This document shows positions 9,950 to 22,821 of a DNA stretch of 64,000 nt, piece after piece. This stretch comes from Varroa destructor (Eukaryota > Arthropoda > Arachnida > Mesostigmata > Varroidae), in contig NW_019211457.1 in assembly GCF_002443255.2 (NCBI RefSeq), positions 46,467,690-46,531,689 on the forward strand. The letters run 5' to 3'. The translations under genes were made by a program, and so were the position numbers. Each line of letters starts with the position of its first letter. Positions within the stretch are counted from its first letter, which is position 1. The notes under the pieces were generated by a model. It worked only from the letters and a program-made list of their open reading frames with translations. It was not told the DNA's origin and did not search any database.

Positions 9950-12900
9950 CGAATGCTGTCCGAGTTACATCTCGTCGCTAATAGGCGAGATTATGCTCAC
10001 AGGCTTGGTCATATGTCGTTACCGGCCGTCAACACCCATATGGGTTTCATCGTCTGAAAAAAGAATGTGTGTAGCTGGATTGTGACAAATGGAACTGGAA
10101 CTTGCTCAGTGCCAGAATGCCTATGGGTCGAGTAAAACTGTTGAAGTTAATTAAGGTCTAGAGTTAGACTTATGCTTTTGGCTCCTTATAGCCTACATGG
10201 TTTTTCAACATGGAGCGCTGCCGATACTCCAGCAGGTAAAGGTGTTTAGCGACGAACAGTAAATATGACGTGTAGAAAGTGTTTTATGAAAATCTAGCTT
10301 AAGGAAAGTGAAATCAACGTATTTCGAGCGGGTAATCAAATTAATATAGATCTAAATTTATAATACGATGGTAAATCAGAGCATATTGTTATTCGAATGG
10401 ACTCTTCTTTTTTCTTACCTCCCATACTTCCAGCGCTTGCACAGATGGCACAGCTAACAATACATTTTTAGTTTGTAGAAATTGATACGAATTGGGCTAA
10501 TCTTTTCAGTCATTTTTATCGTCATCACTGCAGATCTGCTACCTGTCAGTGTAGTTGGCAATAAAACCCTTACCTCTCTCCACCATGGCATCTAGCCATC
10601 CAGTCAATTAGTATTTTTCCTCAGAACACAGGCAAGAACAGGTATAGCCAGGAGTGAGGTAAACATGATGCTGTGTGCGCTGCTTAGCAGGCTCGCTATT
10701 ACCTGTGACGTGTCTCTCACTGAGATTCAATGATCTTTTGCCAAGCTTCAAGCATATTATATGAAACACCTAGATTTCGTTGCAAGTAAACTCTCTGTAT
10801 GCGAGAGGCTAACCTATGAGTCGGCGCTAAGCTCTCTAACTGCCCTAAGGCATATTCTCCAATTAAAAAGTTAATCGCTGCTTCTTTCCCTCTGCCATCT
10901 ATCCACTTTCGATATCGTGGTTCTCACTGGCCACCTCCCACTTCGGAACTGGTGCTCCAGCTACTCTTTGTTAGTTCGACGAGTAGAACTTATTCAATGG
11001 TTTCTGAACAGATGCACACGCATAGATAATACGCGAGGCACAAGTTTCGTTCGATTCTTTTCTTTTTCCTCGTTACGTAGAGTAAGGCCTGCTACGGAAG
11101 TTACCTAGAGGGCACTCGTGAGCTACTGTGGTACTCGTGAGCACACTGTACGCTTTTAATGTGGCGGATGTAGCTTCTGGGTCAGGGGCTTGTCGGCGGG
11201 ACGATACCCCTGTGGCTGTGTGTATGAGTGTTAGGGCAAACGGCTTCGCAGCCAAGAATCAGAAGCCGAGAAAGGAGATCGTGTTAGTGATAAGCTGATA
11301 ATGAGATTATGCAGATGATGAGCGTATTGCAGTATGGTTTGTTTTTCGAGCTTGGTATCAAAGCCACGTTCTACGGTGGTCAGGTGAAAGTGGTCTGACA
11401 ACCAAAGGCGACCTGCCTTTAGTGTACTGCTAGTGGAGCAACGGCTGTACATGAAGGGGCACCCCGACATTCGGATGCTTACAAGACGCTGTTTCTGAAT
11501 ATGTTCGCTCTTCTGCTACTCGGTTCATGATTGTTTAAACTTACTGAGCTATTAATGAGAGCAATAGATATATTATAAGTGTCTCTTGTATACTGGTCAT
11601 AAGATTATTTAGCCTGAAATCTGTTTTAAGCACGCTTGCGAAGTGGTAAAACCATTTCTGAACTTATTAAGTTGAAAGGTTATGAACGTTCCGGTTCCAT
11701 AGAAGTTCTGCTTAACGAAAACCTGGCCAGTTATCCTATGCCTATGATTATCAATCTGGAAAAGAAAGGAAGACCTGATAAAATTTGAACTGGGGGGTGA
11801 CAACGAAATAGTGATGATTAAGCCGCTTCAGTAACGCTAGTAATTTTGCTGGTGAGGGAAGAACAGCAAGCCATTTAACAAAACCACATATAAAGGCCGG
11901 GGGAGACAGTGGACCTACATGCCCCTGTATCATCTCCGTATGCATCACATATAACGGATTATGCAGTAGCTCTTGTTGAAAATCATTGCGGTCGATAAAA
12001 GGCACGTCTTTAACTGATTACATCGTAATCAGCTCGTGCTTCCTGCCACTGTATAACCAGCAGGCCGACAGCCGCGACAACAGTAATCCATCATAGTGTT
12101 TTTTCCTCGAAGCTTCATTGTGTGGGAGCCAGTCGTTATCAGATAGGGGGCTTAGTACAACGCATTGCCACAAAAGGAACATCTCTCGTAGTTGGCCGAA
12201 GTTGTTAACCCTCCGATATAACATAGGTTGACTCAGAAGCAACGCTAAATTGATTAGTGGGGCGTTTCTAAAAATGGAGAAACAGAACTCAGAAACATTT
12301 ATTGCGTCTACATAAACACTGAAGGGGGCTCGTGTGTGAGAAATCATTGAATAACAGCTTATGTATTAACGAATAACACAAACGCTAGGTGTCGTGGTCG
12401 CTAGACATTAGAAATTGTAAGTATTTAGTGTTTAAATTTCGCACTACAGCTCGAGTAAGGCATTTTAAGCATTAAACCAATTCCCATTGTTTAACGAGAC
12501 GATAAATCAAGTAAAAATTGGTTGGGCCACCTCATATGAAAAAGGAAGATGTACTTGAGCCGGATCTTGAAGTTTGTAAGCGTTAATGTGAATACGCAAA
12601 CGACGTTTATGTATAGATATGAGGCGATTAGACATGCTCGCCGAACTTCATTATCGAAAAGCTTTCAAAATTCTGTCAAACTCTAGTGTCGGCATAAATG
12701 AGAAATGTCCTTCAGATCGTTAAAATGACACTGACTAGTTCGTACATACAAGGCGGCAAACGTATAAACGTTATTTTATTTTTTTGCTGCACCTAATAAC
12801 GATTCTAAAACGGAAGCTTTTTGCTGAAAGTATTCCAGTATGATTTTTACCGATGCGGTAAAGGATCTAATCAAGGGTCTAACTACGCTTGTTTTTTGGA

Positions 12901-13990
12901 AACGGATATTTTTGGAAAAAAGGTTTTACTTCGCCTTTTTAATGAAAGGCTAAATTGATTACAACCAGAATTTTTGATGGTTACGTCGGCATCAATTATA
13001 AAATACGTCGGTGTAGATATTTGTCAGTGTTTCGAGTTTGCTGTGATTCACACAAGAAGTGCTTTTAAACCACAAGTCATTCTTCGCTTCTAGAGGGTCT
13101 CACTAGCCTAATTAAAAATATCTGAGGCTGGGTTGTTCGGCCCATGGCAAGAACATTGTCTCAGTTTGTATCCAAATCCTCTCGCACTCCTGGAGGGATA
13201 TCGCTTACAGGATTGGGTCGTGTCCTAAGCAATCTTACCTTCTATAGGAAGGTAGAAGCAGAAATATCGGCGGTGTTCTGTAATTTGGGCTTTTATTGGT
13301 TCCACGTTACGGCTACATTGTTTAGGGATACAGACGGTGCCCTTGGATAAGCATACCTCAAAAATACTAAAGACACTATCTTGTCTAAACCTTTATACAG
13401 GTGTCCGTCAATATTTGCCTTGTGTGCAAGCTGTAAACATAGGTTGGTGTATAATCGCTTGTATCCTAGGTGTAGTTGAAGCTTCAACAAGCTTGGAAAC
13501 CGATAAATGTAATAAATAGATTTTTAGAAAAAAATTACAAGAACGTTTTTTAGTTAATAAAGATTAACGAAGTATCCCAGCTTACGTGCAAGGTATGTGC
13601 TGTATGGAGATATATGTATAAGTAACAGGCTTCTAGAAAACTGATGTTCAATATGTAGTCGAATTTTAAAACATCCTACATCTTACCTCCCTGATCGCTA
13701 GTACTCACCGAACCAGTAAGAATTGAAACGGTTTCATTGAGGTCAGGTGTAGATCTTCGGCTTAAGCTTTCTGCGGTTTACTTAGCATGTTCTTTGTAAT
13801 ATCAGAAGTACATACAAACTTAATAATATTATGTTCTATATAGCTGCTTTATAAATCTCTATGAGAAAACAGCTTTGAAGACAACATCGAGAGCGAGAAG
13901 CTTCCCAGCCTTTGTACTATTCGCTTTATCTATGTAAAAAAGCTCCAATGGCGATACCTTTCAGCTCATGAGACTGGTATCACTGTCAAC
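9950..13990. other. Gene-poor stretch with weak minus-strand frames
   Basis: Between 11073 and 12347 several minus-strand frames of 60-109 codons lie in a row, but in different frames and without motifs or clear starts. The best is at 11110-11246, with good codon periodicity and a CTAG/GTAACT donor at 11106, but no partner exon. I do not call genes here. Confidence 0.4.
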
Positions 13991-13999
13991 GACTTTACC

Positions 14000-15890
14000 G
14001 GATGAATTGTCCATGAATGAAGTCAACTCAGTCTGCGACGGCTACCGTGTGTACTTCACTCTCCACAGCTTTGCTATCTACAGTTTAGTGGCTGCCAGAA
14101 GGTTGTGGACACGATACGCGGAGAAGTGAAGTTTTGCCAGTAGCCCGCTTTACTATAGCAGCGCCAGTTGTCCGGCGAACACTGCAATCCCTGCTGATTC
14201 TCTAATATAATTCCGTGTCGGATCCGGCAGCCGCTGTGATGCCTGAGTATCGATTCAGCATTGCAAGGCAGCCACAAGCCGTGCGATTTCGACGCATTGA
14301 CGCGTGTAAGTGGATGTTTTGTCTCCCTTCACCCGTTCCAGTGATCGCGATTATGATCATACACTCGATCGAGAGGTCTGCGGCCGCCGTATGAGAGGCT
14401 AACATCGCCTAATACTAGTCCCGTGCTCCCGTGCCAGTATGCGCACTTCAGTGTGTCGCTAGCTAGCTAGCCTAGCTAGGTCGGGCGATGCCCGTCATTC
14501 TCACCTTCGTATCGTGTGTTGTTTCCAATAGGCGAGTAAAAGGACGAACTACGCTATCTCGCGCTAGTTCACAACACTGTTAGAGACTTTGTCACCGGCG
14601 CGGCCATCGGTGTCCATTGGAAAGCAGTGATGCGTAGATTATTAGCAACAACGAGCAGGCCAGATCTTGACTCTGTAGATTTCTATTTCTCGCTTTGTCT
14701 ATCTCCTGCACAAATTCTCCCTACAGATTGACGACGTTGTTGTTGGCTGCAACTAGATCTACTGGTAGTAGATACAGCAGCCAGCAAACTGCTGGCGGGG
14801 ATGGTGAGAAGAGCGCACGGTTATCGAGTCTTGGTACACGGTGAGATGAACTGAAGTTGATGATATTGCTCTAGGTGGCTAACGTCAAGTAATTTCCGCG
14901 CCAGTAAAAGTTCACTACTTATAACCTGAAGGGTACTAGTTATCGAACTAAGTATAAAGAAGGAAATATAGATATATAAAGGTTTCACCTCTTCCGAAAT
15001 CTCACTATATAAATAGGCCTAATATATTTGCAATGCGCCAGATCAATCAAGGTTTTAGAAATTCCTGACAAGTTATTGACAAGTTACTTATGCCTAAATA
15101 CGGACGAAAAACGGAGTCAAGCAAATACGAATTTGCTAACCCAATCCAATCGTTGATCCGCAACGTGATTTCGTGTGCCCGCACAGAACCGCGTCAACGT
15201 CATATATCGCCTTGATGGTTGTTGTATCCAAAGTAGTTCTCGTTGTGCTTCCCGTCCGCCTTTCGATCCGGCGCAGGACGCATCTCCAGCGAACCGTATG
15301 ATATGAGTATAAAGTGAGTGTGATCGCGCGGCGTTGGACGTCATGGGCCCACACTCCAGAGCAGACTCTCTGATCGTCTGATGCGGTTGTACTTGAGATT
15401 TTCACGCTCTCAACGACCTTCTTTGCTCGCTTCTTTTATTTCTTTAGTAAGCGAGAAGTTGGTGTAGCCCGGAACGGTGCGAAGCGGCCTGATGCGGCCG
15501 GGAGAGCGTTTTCTGATCAGTCTGAAGCAGAGCGCTCTGACCAGAAAGTAGTCTGTGGGCTGGCTATCGTAGCAGCTTAGTATCGCGGTAGAGGATGAAG
15601 GTGGATTCTGGTTAGAATATGATAGTCGGCTGGGAATACACGAGTATCAATTCGTCATGCCATGTTACGCTGACGAGATGATGCTGGTGCAAAAGTGCAA
15701 CGCAGATGGTCCCGGCGCATTCGAATAGAGACCGATAACGAGGAGCGAAAGAGAAAAATAGTGGGACAGCGTCTAACGAGACAACAACCAGTGAAGTGCT
15801 CCACTGAAGCACTCGACGTCGGTTTTCATCAAGAGGTGATATGCGCGCCAATGACATCTCCCATCCCAGCCACACACAGCCAATGATTCA
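14000..15890. other. GC-richer island with overlapping coding-like frames
   Basis: GC content is visibly above the flanks and CpG is common. Minus-strand frames at 15136-15441 and 15117-15344 both look coding by composition, but overlap in different frames, so at most one is real. A GCTAGCTAGCTAGC run sits at about 14459. No product was recognised. Confidence 0.35.
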
Positions 15891-15899
15891 ACTATGCAG

Positions 15900-18800
15900 A
15901 AAATTGTTGTCTCTAGGAAAACAAGCTTATCCTTAGATAGCACAATGGAAACTTTTTTTTTTTACTTCAGAAGTTTTTAGTAAAACACAGCAGCATTGAT
16001 CGGTAGTTTTCAAAACCTGTACGCAAAAACGTGTACAACCGAACGTGACTATAACATATAAAAGATACAAAAACTTGGGGTTGAAAAAAACAGGGTTGAT
16101 TAACATCCTTTCTTAGAACAATCCTTATATTGAATTTAATGGTAGTGATTAACATTGGAACTTGCATGTGAACAGAAGCATATAGTGTTTTTTTTTTCGT
16201 GTCTAGCGCTGCAGGCGGAACGTTTATACTACAATCTCTACGAACTAATGACATATTTCGCCTATGTCTAATGTTGCTAGCTCTGTGCTTACTGATAGCA
16301 ATCGTACTTGCGAAAATTATGCACAGATACACACAGCCTCATACACTGCTACTATATATTTCGACAGTTCTCATTCCAGTGGAAGTCAATGGTTGGTCGG
16401 ATAGGTGTTAACAACTTGAGAAGCACATAAATTGTAAACTAAGCTAAAATTAAGCGAAAGTTATACCTTTTTTTTATGATTATTATTTATTTATATTATA
16501 GCCTTATTTCTATCAGACAGTCACATAGCATTGAGTTACCCATTATATTTAGACGTCGTACCCAAATCAATGATGTTTCTAGAATTTAGCAGCCAGAATT
16601 TCGAGAATTTGTTCGAAAATTCAGAAACTTTTTGCCATTAGTGCTTTTACATAATCGAACTTTTATTTATCAACTATACAAATCCAATAATTCTTTTCTG
16701 ACACTTCAAGGATTTGTTAACCTTATCAAATCTCATATTTATCTAATATACCGATTCTTATTTATTCGCTTATTACTCACCATTAGGTCGTTCATTTGGT
16801 CAATGCTACCAATTGGTAGTTTTACGAGAATCGGTCAGCTTTCGTTCAAGCTCGAGAACCAACTATCCAGTTACATGTTCCCATCGTAGTTGGATCTCGC
16901 CAGCTAGCTAGCCGCTCGCAGTTACATTCATCTTCTCCCGTTTGAAACTTATCAATTAGGTGGTCTTCATCGGCTTCCGCCCTCAGACCAAGCATCCCGT
17001 AGGTTAGTTTCGACGATACAAAAGCGGTCCATGACCACACCCTCATCGTGAGCCTGTCTTATTGCATTGCATTGCACTCCGTTGTATTGACGCTTGAGTG
17101 TATGTGGCCTCTATGAGGACGACGACGCCTTCTCGTAAAGATTTTTCCTGAGGCTTTTGAATGCAAAAAGCTCTCAATAGACCTAAAAGGATGCCAAGAA
17201 GTGCGGGTTACAGCAGCGTTTCAATGGCACATCGTCCTTTTCACTGCCTGGCCTTAATTGTCCTTCTCCTGCCCAGCTCGAGCAAAGGTGCCACCAAATA
17301 TGTTTTGGACCTCTGAGACGTCACTGGGAGGATGTTTTTAGTTTGTGCTAAATCGAGGTTGAACCGCCTGCGTATTTGTTGTCTACTGATTAAAGTAACC
17401 TTTCTGAAACAACTCTTCGTGTCCCATTTACGCGCGATCTGCGAGGGACCCAGTTGATTTATGTGTTCGCTAGCACAAAAGCTGAACGCAACAAACCCAA
17501 ACGCTCCGTCGCAAGACTACAGTTTGCGCTACATTGACCCAGCTATTTTTGGCGCCTCTGTGTTTGTAGAATTTTGGTAGAGATAAACTGTCCGAAACAT
17601 CTTTAATCTATTTATTATTATTATTATATAATTGAGTAACAAGTGTCAGATATTGCAAAGAGAACAAAAGATATATGTAAGAACTATGGTTTCAGTCTGT
17701 AGACTGGCTTTAGGTCGTGTGTGAAATTGTGGGTGAAAAGAAGCTTGCATTAGGTATTTCGTATGTAAACCTTTCAGGCGAGTGTTTTGCAATAGTGTGA
17801 TCCAAGTTTTGGACTGAAGTTGTCCAGCTTCGTCCGAGGTTACTAATTCAGGATGAAGTCGTATGAGAATCTGAGGACCCTTTTGTATTCTGTTCCCTGT
17901 ACTTACGAATATCCGGTTATTGCCAATAGAGGGATATTACTATAGGAAGATTCACAAGGTTATTGAGTAATAGTATGTCTATCAAATGTCCGAACCCGAG
18001 TACGGCGGGCGATGGTCGTGAGGATGGTGCTATCTTTAAATTTTCTTGGGCATAGCACTGGCTTCGGTCGAAGTAAAGATGGCTCCCATTGCTTCTTACG
18101 AAATTCAAATTTTTTTGAGCAATTTGAAAAACCTGACTGAATTATACGTTCGTTCTTGAAGCACAGAATAGAAATATGCACCGCCATTTAGACGCAGATG
18201 TAAAACCCTTGCCTATAAGAATTTTCTCAGGTGAAAGAACAATCACGGAGATGGATTTTGATAAATGAAGCCTGAAAAGGTGGGACGGAATGAACCGGTG
18301 TATATGAAATTTACGACGAATCATATATGGAGCAATGGCTTTTCATTCGATCGGATATCTGCATAAGAGGTGGTACAATGCGGCGTCATACGCGCATTGT
18401 CTTCGATGGATATTGCTAAGTGACTAGCTTTTGGCAGAGTCCGCTTAGAACCAGCATCTATGCTTATAAGATTTTAGACATACATTGTATATTTGCGACA
18501 AAGTAGCAAAACGATAGAAAATACGCGAGCAACATCGTGTACTTACGTTCTATTTTACTTCACAGAATTTTATTTTAGTATTTAGATAAACATGAATCGC
18601 GGACACGTTTTTAACGCGCTGACGGTAGAACATCAGGTACCGTAGTGATCTTTAATCGATATAATAAATAAATCAATAGGTTATGTTGGCGCCGTATAAA
18701 TATAGATAATATTAAAGTGCTACGGTTTGGTTCATAAATCTCTAAAAATTGTACCATCGTGCATGAGCATTCAATACGGTATCTAGTACGTCCCGACGAA

Positions 18801-19860
18801 CGTTTGAAATTGCAGTACGCGAAAAAGTTCGACGGGTCCGATATTTCGAAGTAAATAACCTTCTTAAAAGAAAATGACAGGTAACACCAGGCAAGATTTT
18901 ATGATAACCCATCACAGTCTAAGATTATTGTGTCGGGTCAATGGGAAACGCGATCTCAAAAGGGTACGTTGTATCACCAGCGTTATCCTTCGTTTATTTG
19001 GATAACTATGCCAAGCTATCTAGCTAACTTTGAGTAGCCCAAAATTCCTTTATGGAATACGTACCATACATTTAGTGATATTAAAAGTATTTTCGTTTAA
19101 ATAGCAATGTAGCCTTTGGAAATCTCTCTGGGATGTACAATTTAATTCGTACGTTTCCGAGTTGTGTTCTTAGGGGTTTTTATTTATTTCTAAATAGAAT
19201 AAGTGTAAATGCAAAGTTTTTTGTTGTAAGGCTAATTTAGGTTGACGTTGTCACTCTATCCCGAATTATTCGCGGCGTTTTTTCGGATTTACTTGAGCAA
19301 ATCACCGTTGCCGCAATTAGATATGCCAGTGAAACAATGGGGCACCCATTTGGCAATGCCAAAGGAAATTATTTAGCTACAATAAAGTAATACATTTTTC
19401 TTATATGCCCCAATGCAGAACGTTCTATACGAATGAAGTCTGCAAAAACACGTTGGACTCAACAAAGCCCCATTAAACAACAACAACAATGGCATATAGG
19501 AGCAATTAATATGGGCGTTTATTTATTTTTTTAATGTTTATTTTTGGCGCTAGATAGAGTTACGTGTCCATTACGCCCGTACGAGATCGCAAGCACAGAT
19601 ATATGAATTAATACGGAAAGAACTTAGAATGCTACGTACGCATGGTGCAATATCATAATTTGCCTCTTGAAAAATACAAATTGTCCAATTGCTTTTCCTG
19701 CCGTCGACCTTACTACCTAACTAAATTCACGTTGAAAAGATAATTACACGCATCCAGTTAAGAGACGCGCCTCTAACTGTCGCTGCTAGTGTCGGGCTCA
19801 ATGCTCTTCTAATCGACTTGTGCTGGAATTATTTTGACACGCAACACCCCTTTTCCTTTT
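15900..19860. other. AT-rich stretch without a supported gene
   Basis: It contains poly(T) and poly(A) runs, an 85-codon hydrophobic frame at 16632-16889, and minus-strand frames at 17917-18324, none with a motif. A TGGACTGAAGTTGTCCAGCTT hairpin-forming string near 17811 has a close relative near 60835. Confidence 0.45.
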
Positions 19861-19866
19861 TTACAG

Positions 19867-20014
19867 TCCTGGTAAAAACGGCGCTCGTCAGGGGCATTTA
19901 GCCGCATTGAAAATGCAGGGGGTTGGGGATCATTTTCAAGATAAAATGTTTCTTTTCCTGTGTGACATCAACTTGTGGTGCACCCACGTTCATCGGCCGA
20001 GTCTTCAAGTCTAG
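19867..20014 (+). CDS. Possible terminal exon, unknown product
   Basis: A very strong acceptor (CCCTTTTCCTTTTTTACAG) at 19866 leads into 48 open codons ending in TAG. The peptide starts PGKNGARQGHLAALKMQGVG and looks like ordinary soluble protein. No upstream exon or homology was found, and no AATAAA follows closely. Confidence 0.22.
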
Positions 20015-21305
20015 CTGCAAAATTTCTGTCCTGTGGAGAGTTCAGATAGCCCCCAATTGGCCGAGGCCTGCTTCAGTGTTACTTACAAGATACCAACCCG
20101 AACTATGCCTGTTGTGTTGCGAACTGCGAATCAGACAGTCGCTGGCTGCCAGATGCGGGATACGATGTTAGCTGTAGGAATAATGTTAGAGGTTGGCATG
20201 AGGCACCAACAAGAGCAGCAGCGAATTTTTGCGTACGCGTCACCCCACTGTTATCAGATTACTGCGTCATTTTGGTCGGGGTCAACTCGATCCCTGGCGT
20301 CGGTCCCTATAAAGAGAGTTGTCGACAGGGGTATTTGCAACGCTTTGCGTTAGTCGTCTTTCTTCGGCGTATTCTTTTCTTTTTTGTAAATTAAGCCAAA
20401 ATGTCGACTCGTCGTGTTGTTTGGCTAATTATGTTGATACGTACGATATATCTTGACTGACATGGCTGTTCTCATTCCGTGTCCGTTCATACTTATCTGT
20501 CCTTTGAATCTTTTTGAGTTGGTTACTATTCGCTTAGACGGCCATATCTCACTGTTTATGTCATACGCGTTTTTATATAAACTCGACTTAATTGTAATGC
20601 TGTACGCTACACTGCTGTTTTCGTGTGTCCCACTCTTTTTCTATGGTGATTAGAATTTTTAAATTTTGCCGCTCCGAACCGCCGGAACATTGAGCCAGCG
20701 TTTCACAAGAGAAATGCACTAACCGTTACGGATGTGTCAAGTCTACTCTGCTGAGGACTTTGTACCAAGTAAGCTACGAGGCACTTAGCTGATGAATCGC
20801 ATAAAGGGCAGGCGGTTGTGCGGCTTTCCAAATACAGGCAAGTTCTTCAAAAGTCTTTTTCGCCGCCTTGGCCGAAAGAGCGAAAGGCCAAGGAGCTTGC
20901 TTTTCTGCAAGTTTAGAACTTTACATGTTTTTGTCGGTTCATAGCACTGGATCGAACATGGGGGCCTAAGCAGCTACCGCTTCTTCCGTTCCCTCCGAGC
21001 CAAACCTGTCCATCCGTTCTTCTCGGTGGCTATTTTAGAAAGATTTTTCAACTCCTTATCATTTCTATGCGTTGCGCACATAACCGTTTGACTTCATTGA
21101 TTTTGTTTGACACCGCAAATTTTGGCTAGGTCGTCGTAGTCGTAGGGTGGAAACAGTATTTGAAGGTCTTTTCTGTTTATTTGAATTATGGCGTGTAGTT
21201 CGATATTACCGCAGACTGTGGTTCTCACTCGTTTATGTGATAACCATTTGTGCTAGGCATATTAGTTCGAGGAGAAGTTATATCTATACGTGTACATACG
21301 TCTAA

Positions 21306-21343
<38 letters not shown>

Positions 21344-21402
21344 GTATATATATATATATATATATATATATACGTATATATATATATATACGTATATATA
21401 TA
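21306..21402. repeat. (TA)n microsatellite with CG interruptions
   Basis: About 97 bp of TA dinucleotides, broken three times by a single CG step (TATACGTATA). Open frames across it on both strands encode only Ile-Tyr runs and are artefacts. Confidence 0.97.
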
Positions 21403-22777
21403 CTTAAACGTATCTACAAGGAAATATTTAGGCATACACCAGCTGGTAAACTGGATGCCTCGGTTTTGCAACACCAGCGCAACAAATATTTAATTGACCG
21501 AATTAAAAGTATTTAAAACAATAAGAAGCAACGTATTCTTTACTCCTTAGGGTGATAATTCTGTGTTCTTAATTGAAAAGCCATATTACCCAATAGGTAG
21601 CCATCGTTTCTGGCGAGTTCACAAGAGCACGTGGTATGCTTCTCTTGGTGCGTCAGTTCAGCCCTATGTTTCACAAGGTAGCATACTAAAATATTCCAAC
21701 GTAAGAAATATTAGGCTCACTGCTTATACTTTTGTCAAAACAGTCATCAAATATAACGTTCGTCAAAAACATTTCAGAAGCTAATGTTATTTAAAGTAAT
21801 TGTACAAAAGTATATCACGGTTACTCGTTCATAGGGTTGGAAAGCAATGTTTTTTTCCTTTCTGAACGAATGAACGACCTCTCCTAAATGGTGTTTACGT
21901 ATTTTTTTTCCAATTGTAGCCAAATCACTGTTAATAAATATATTTGCTTCGATAATCGAAGTCCAAGGTAAACCTAGCCTCCTAAATCTTCCGTTATGAG
22001 TTGTGCCAGATAAGCTTCAGTCAAGCCTTCTCAGGTAACGGTACGATAAACTCTACTGTATAATAGGAAACATGCGGCAAATGTTGATTTAAATTTTTAT
22101 AATAATTATCATGGCACGTGGTCAACATGTAGTTTAATAGGTTCGTTGACTAACTCCCGATAACTCCAGCAAGACCCACATCGATTAGACTTTCTAGCGG
22201 GGATAAGTCCTTTACGTACTGTGTCTAACAAACGATCTCGAGCAAAATAATCGAAGGTATCTAGGGTTGAAAAAATAAAAAACTTGAAACCTAAGGCGTG
22301 AACAAAGCATGTTGCCTTTAAATTGGTATTTCCAAGTAGGCATTCGTCGTTTTGCCACGATCGCCACAAGAGAACGGTTCTGATAAATTTCAATGATACT
22401 GTTCTCGCTTTCTTTTGACCTTCCCAAGAAATGACGATTGGTTGCAGCTTTGGACCAGTTTGTCTTCTGTCCTAGAAAGGGAAAAAGTCTTGTCACCACC
22501 GCACCTAATATAAAAAACTGATTGTGTCCAACAAGGGGCTGCCCCTTTAATCTGACGGTGGGCGTTGCCGCTCCGGGACTCTTCATGATGTCGAACAAAA
22601 AGGGCACTAGTGAGATCGTTTCTTTTCTCCAAGACTGCACAGTGGCTCATCCACTACTTGTGTGAGTCGCGCGAACGCAACGGCCCCAGCGTCGGCCATA
22701 GCGTCGACCACAACGACAACGAAAGTGCCCGCTTCGCGTCACATCGCATTGCAACCTTGTAGTCGCTAAAGTATACC

Positions 22778-22780
<3 letters not shown>

Positions 22781-22820
<40 letters not shown>
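22781..22820. repeat. (TA)20 microsatellite
   Basis: A pure 40-bp TA run. It lies inside a long minus-strand open frame and produces a Tyr-Ile run, which argues against that frame being a gene. Confidence 0.97.

Positions 22821-22821
<1 letters not shown>

Noticed and set aside
21250..21516. Ile-Tyr repeat proteins on both strands
   Set aside because: They are translations of the TA microsatellite.
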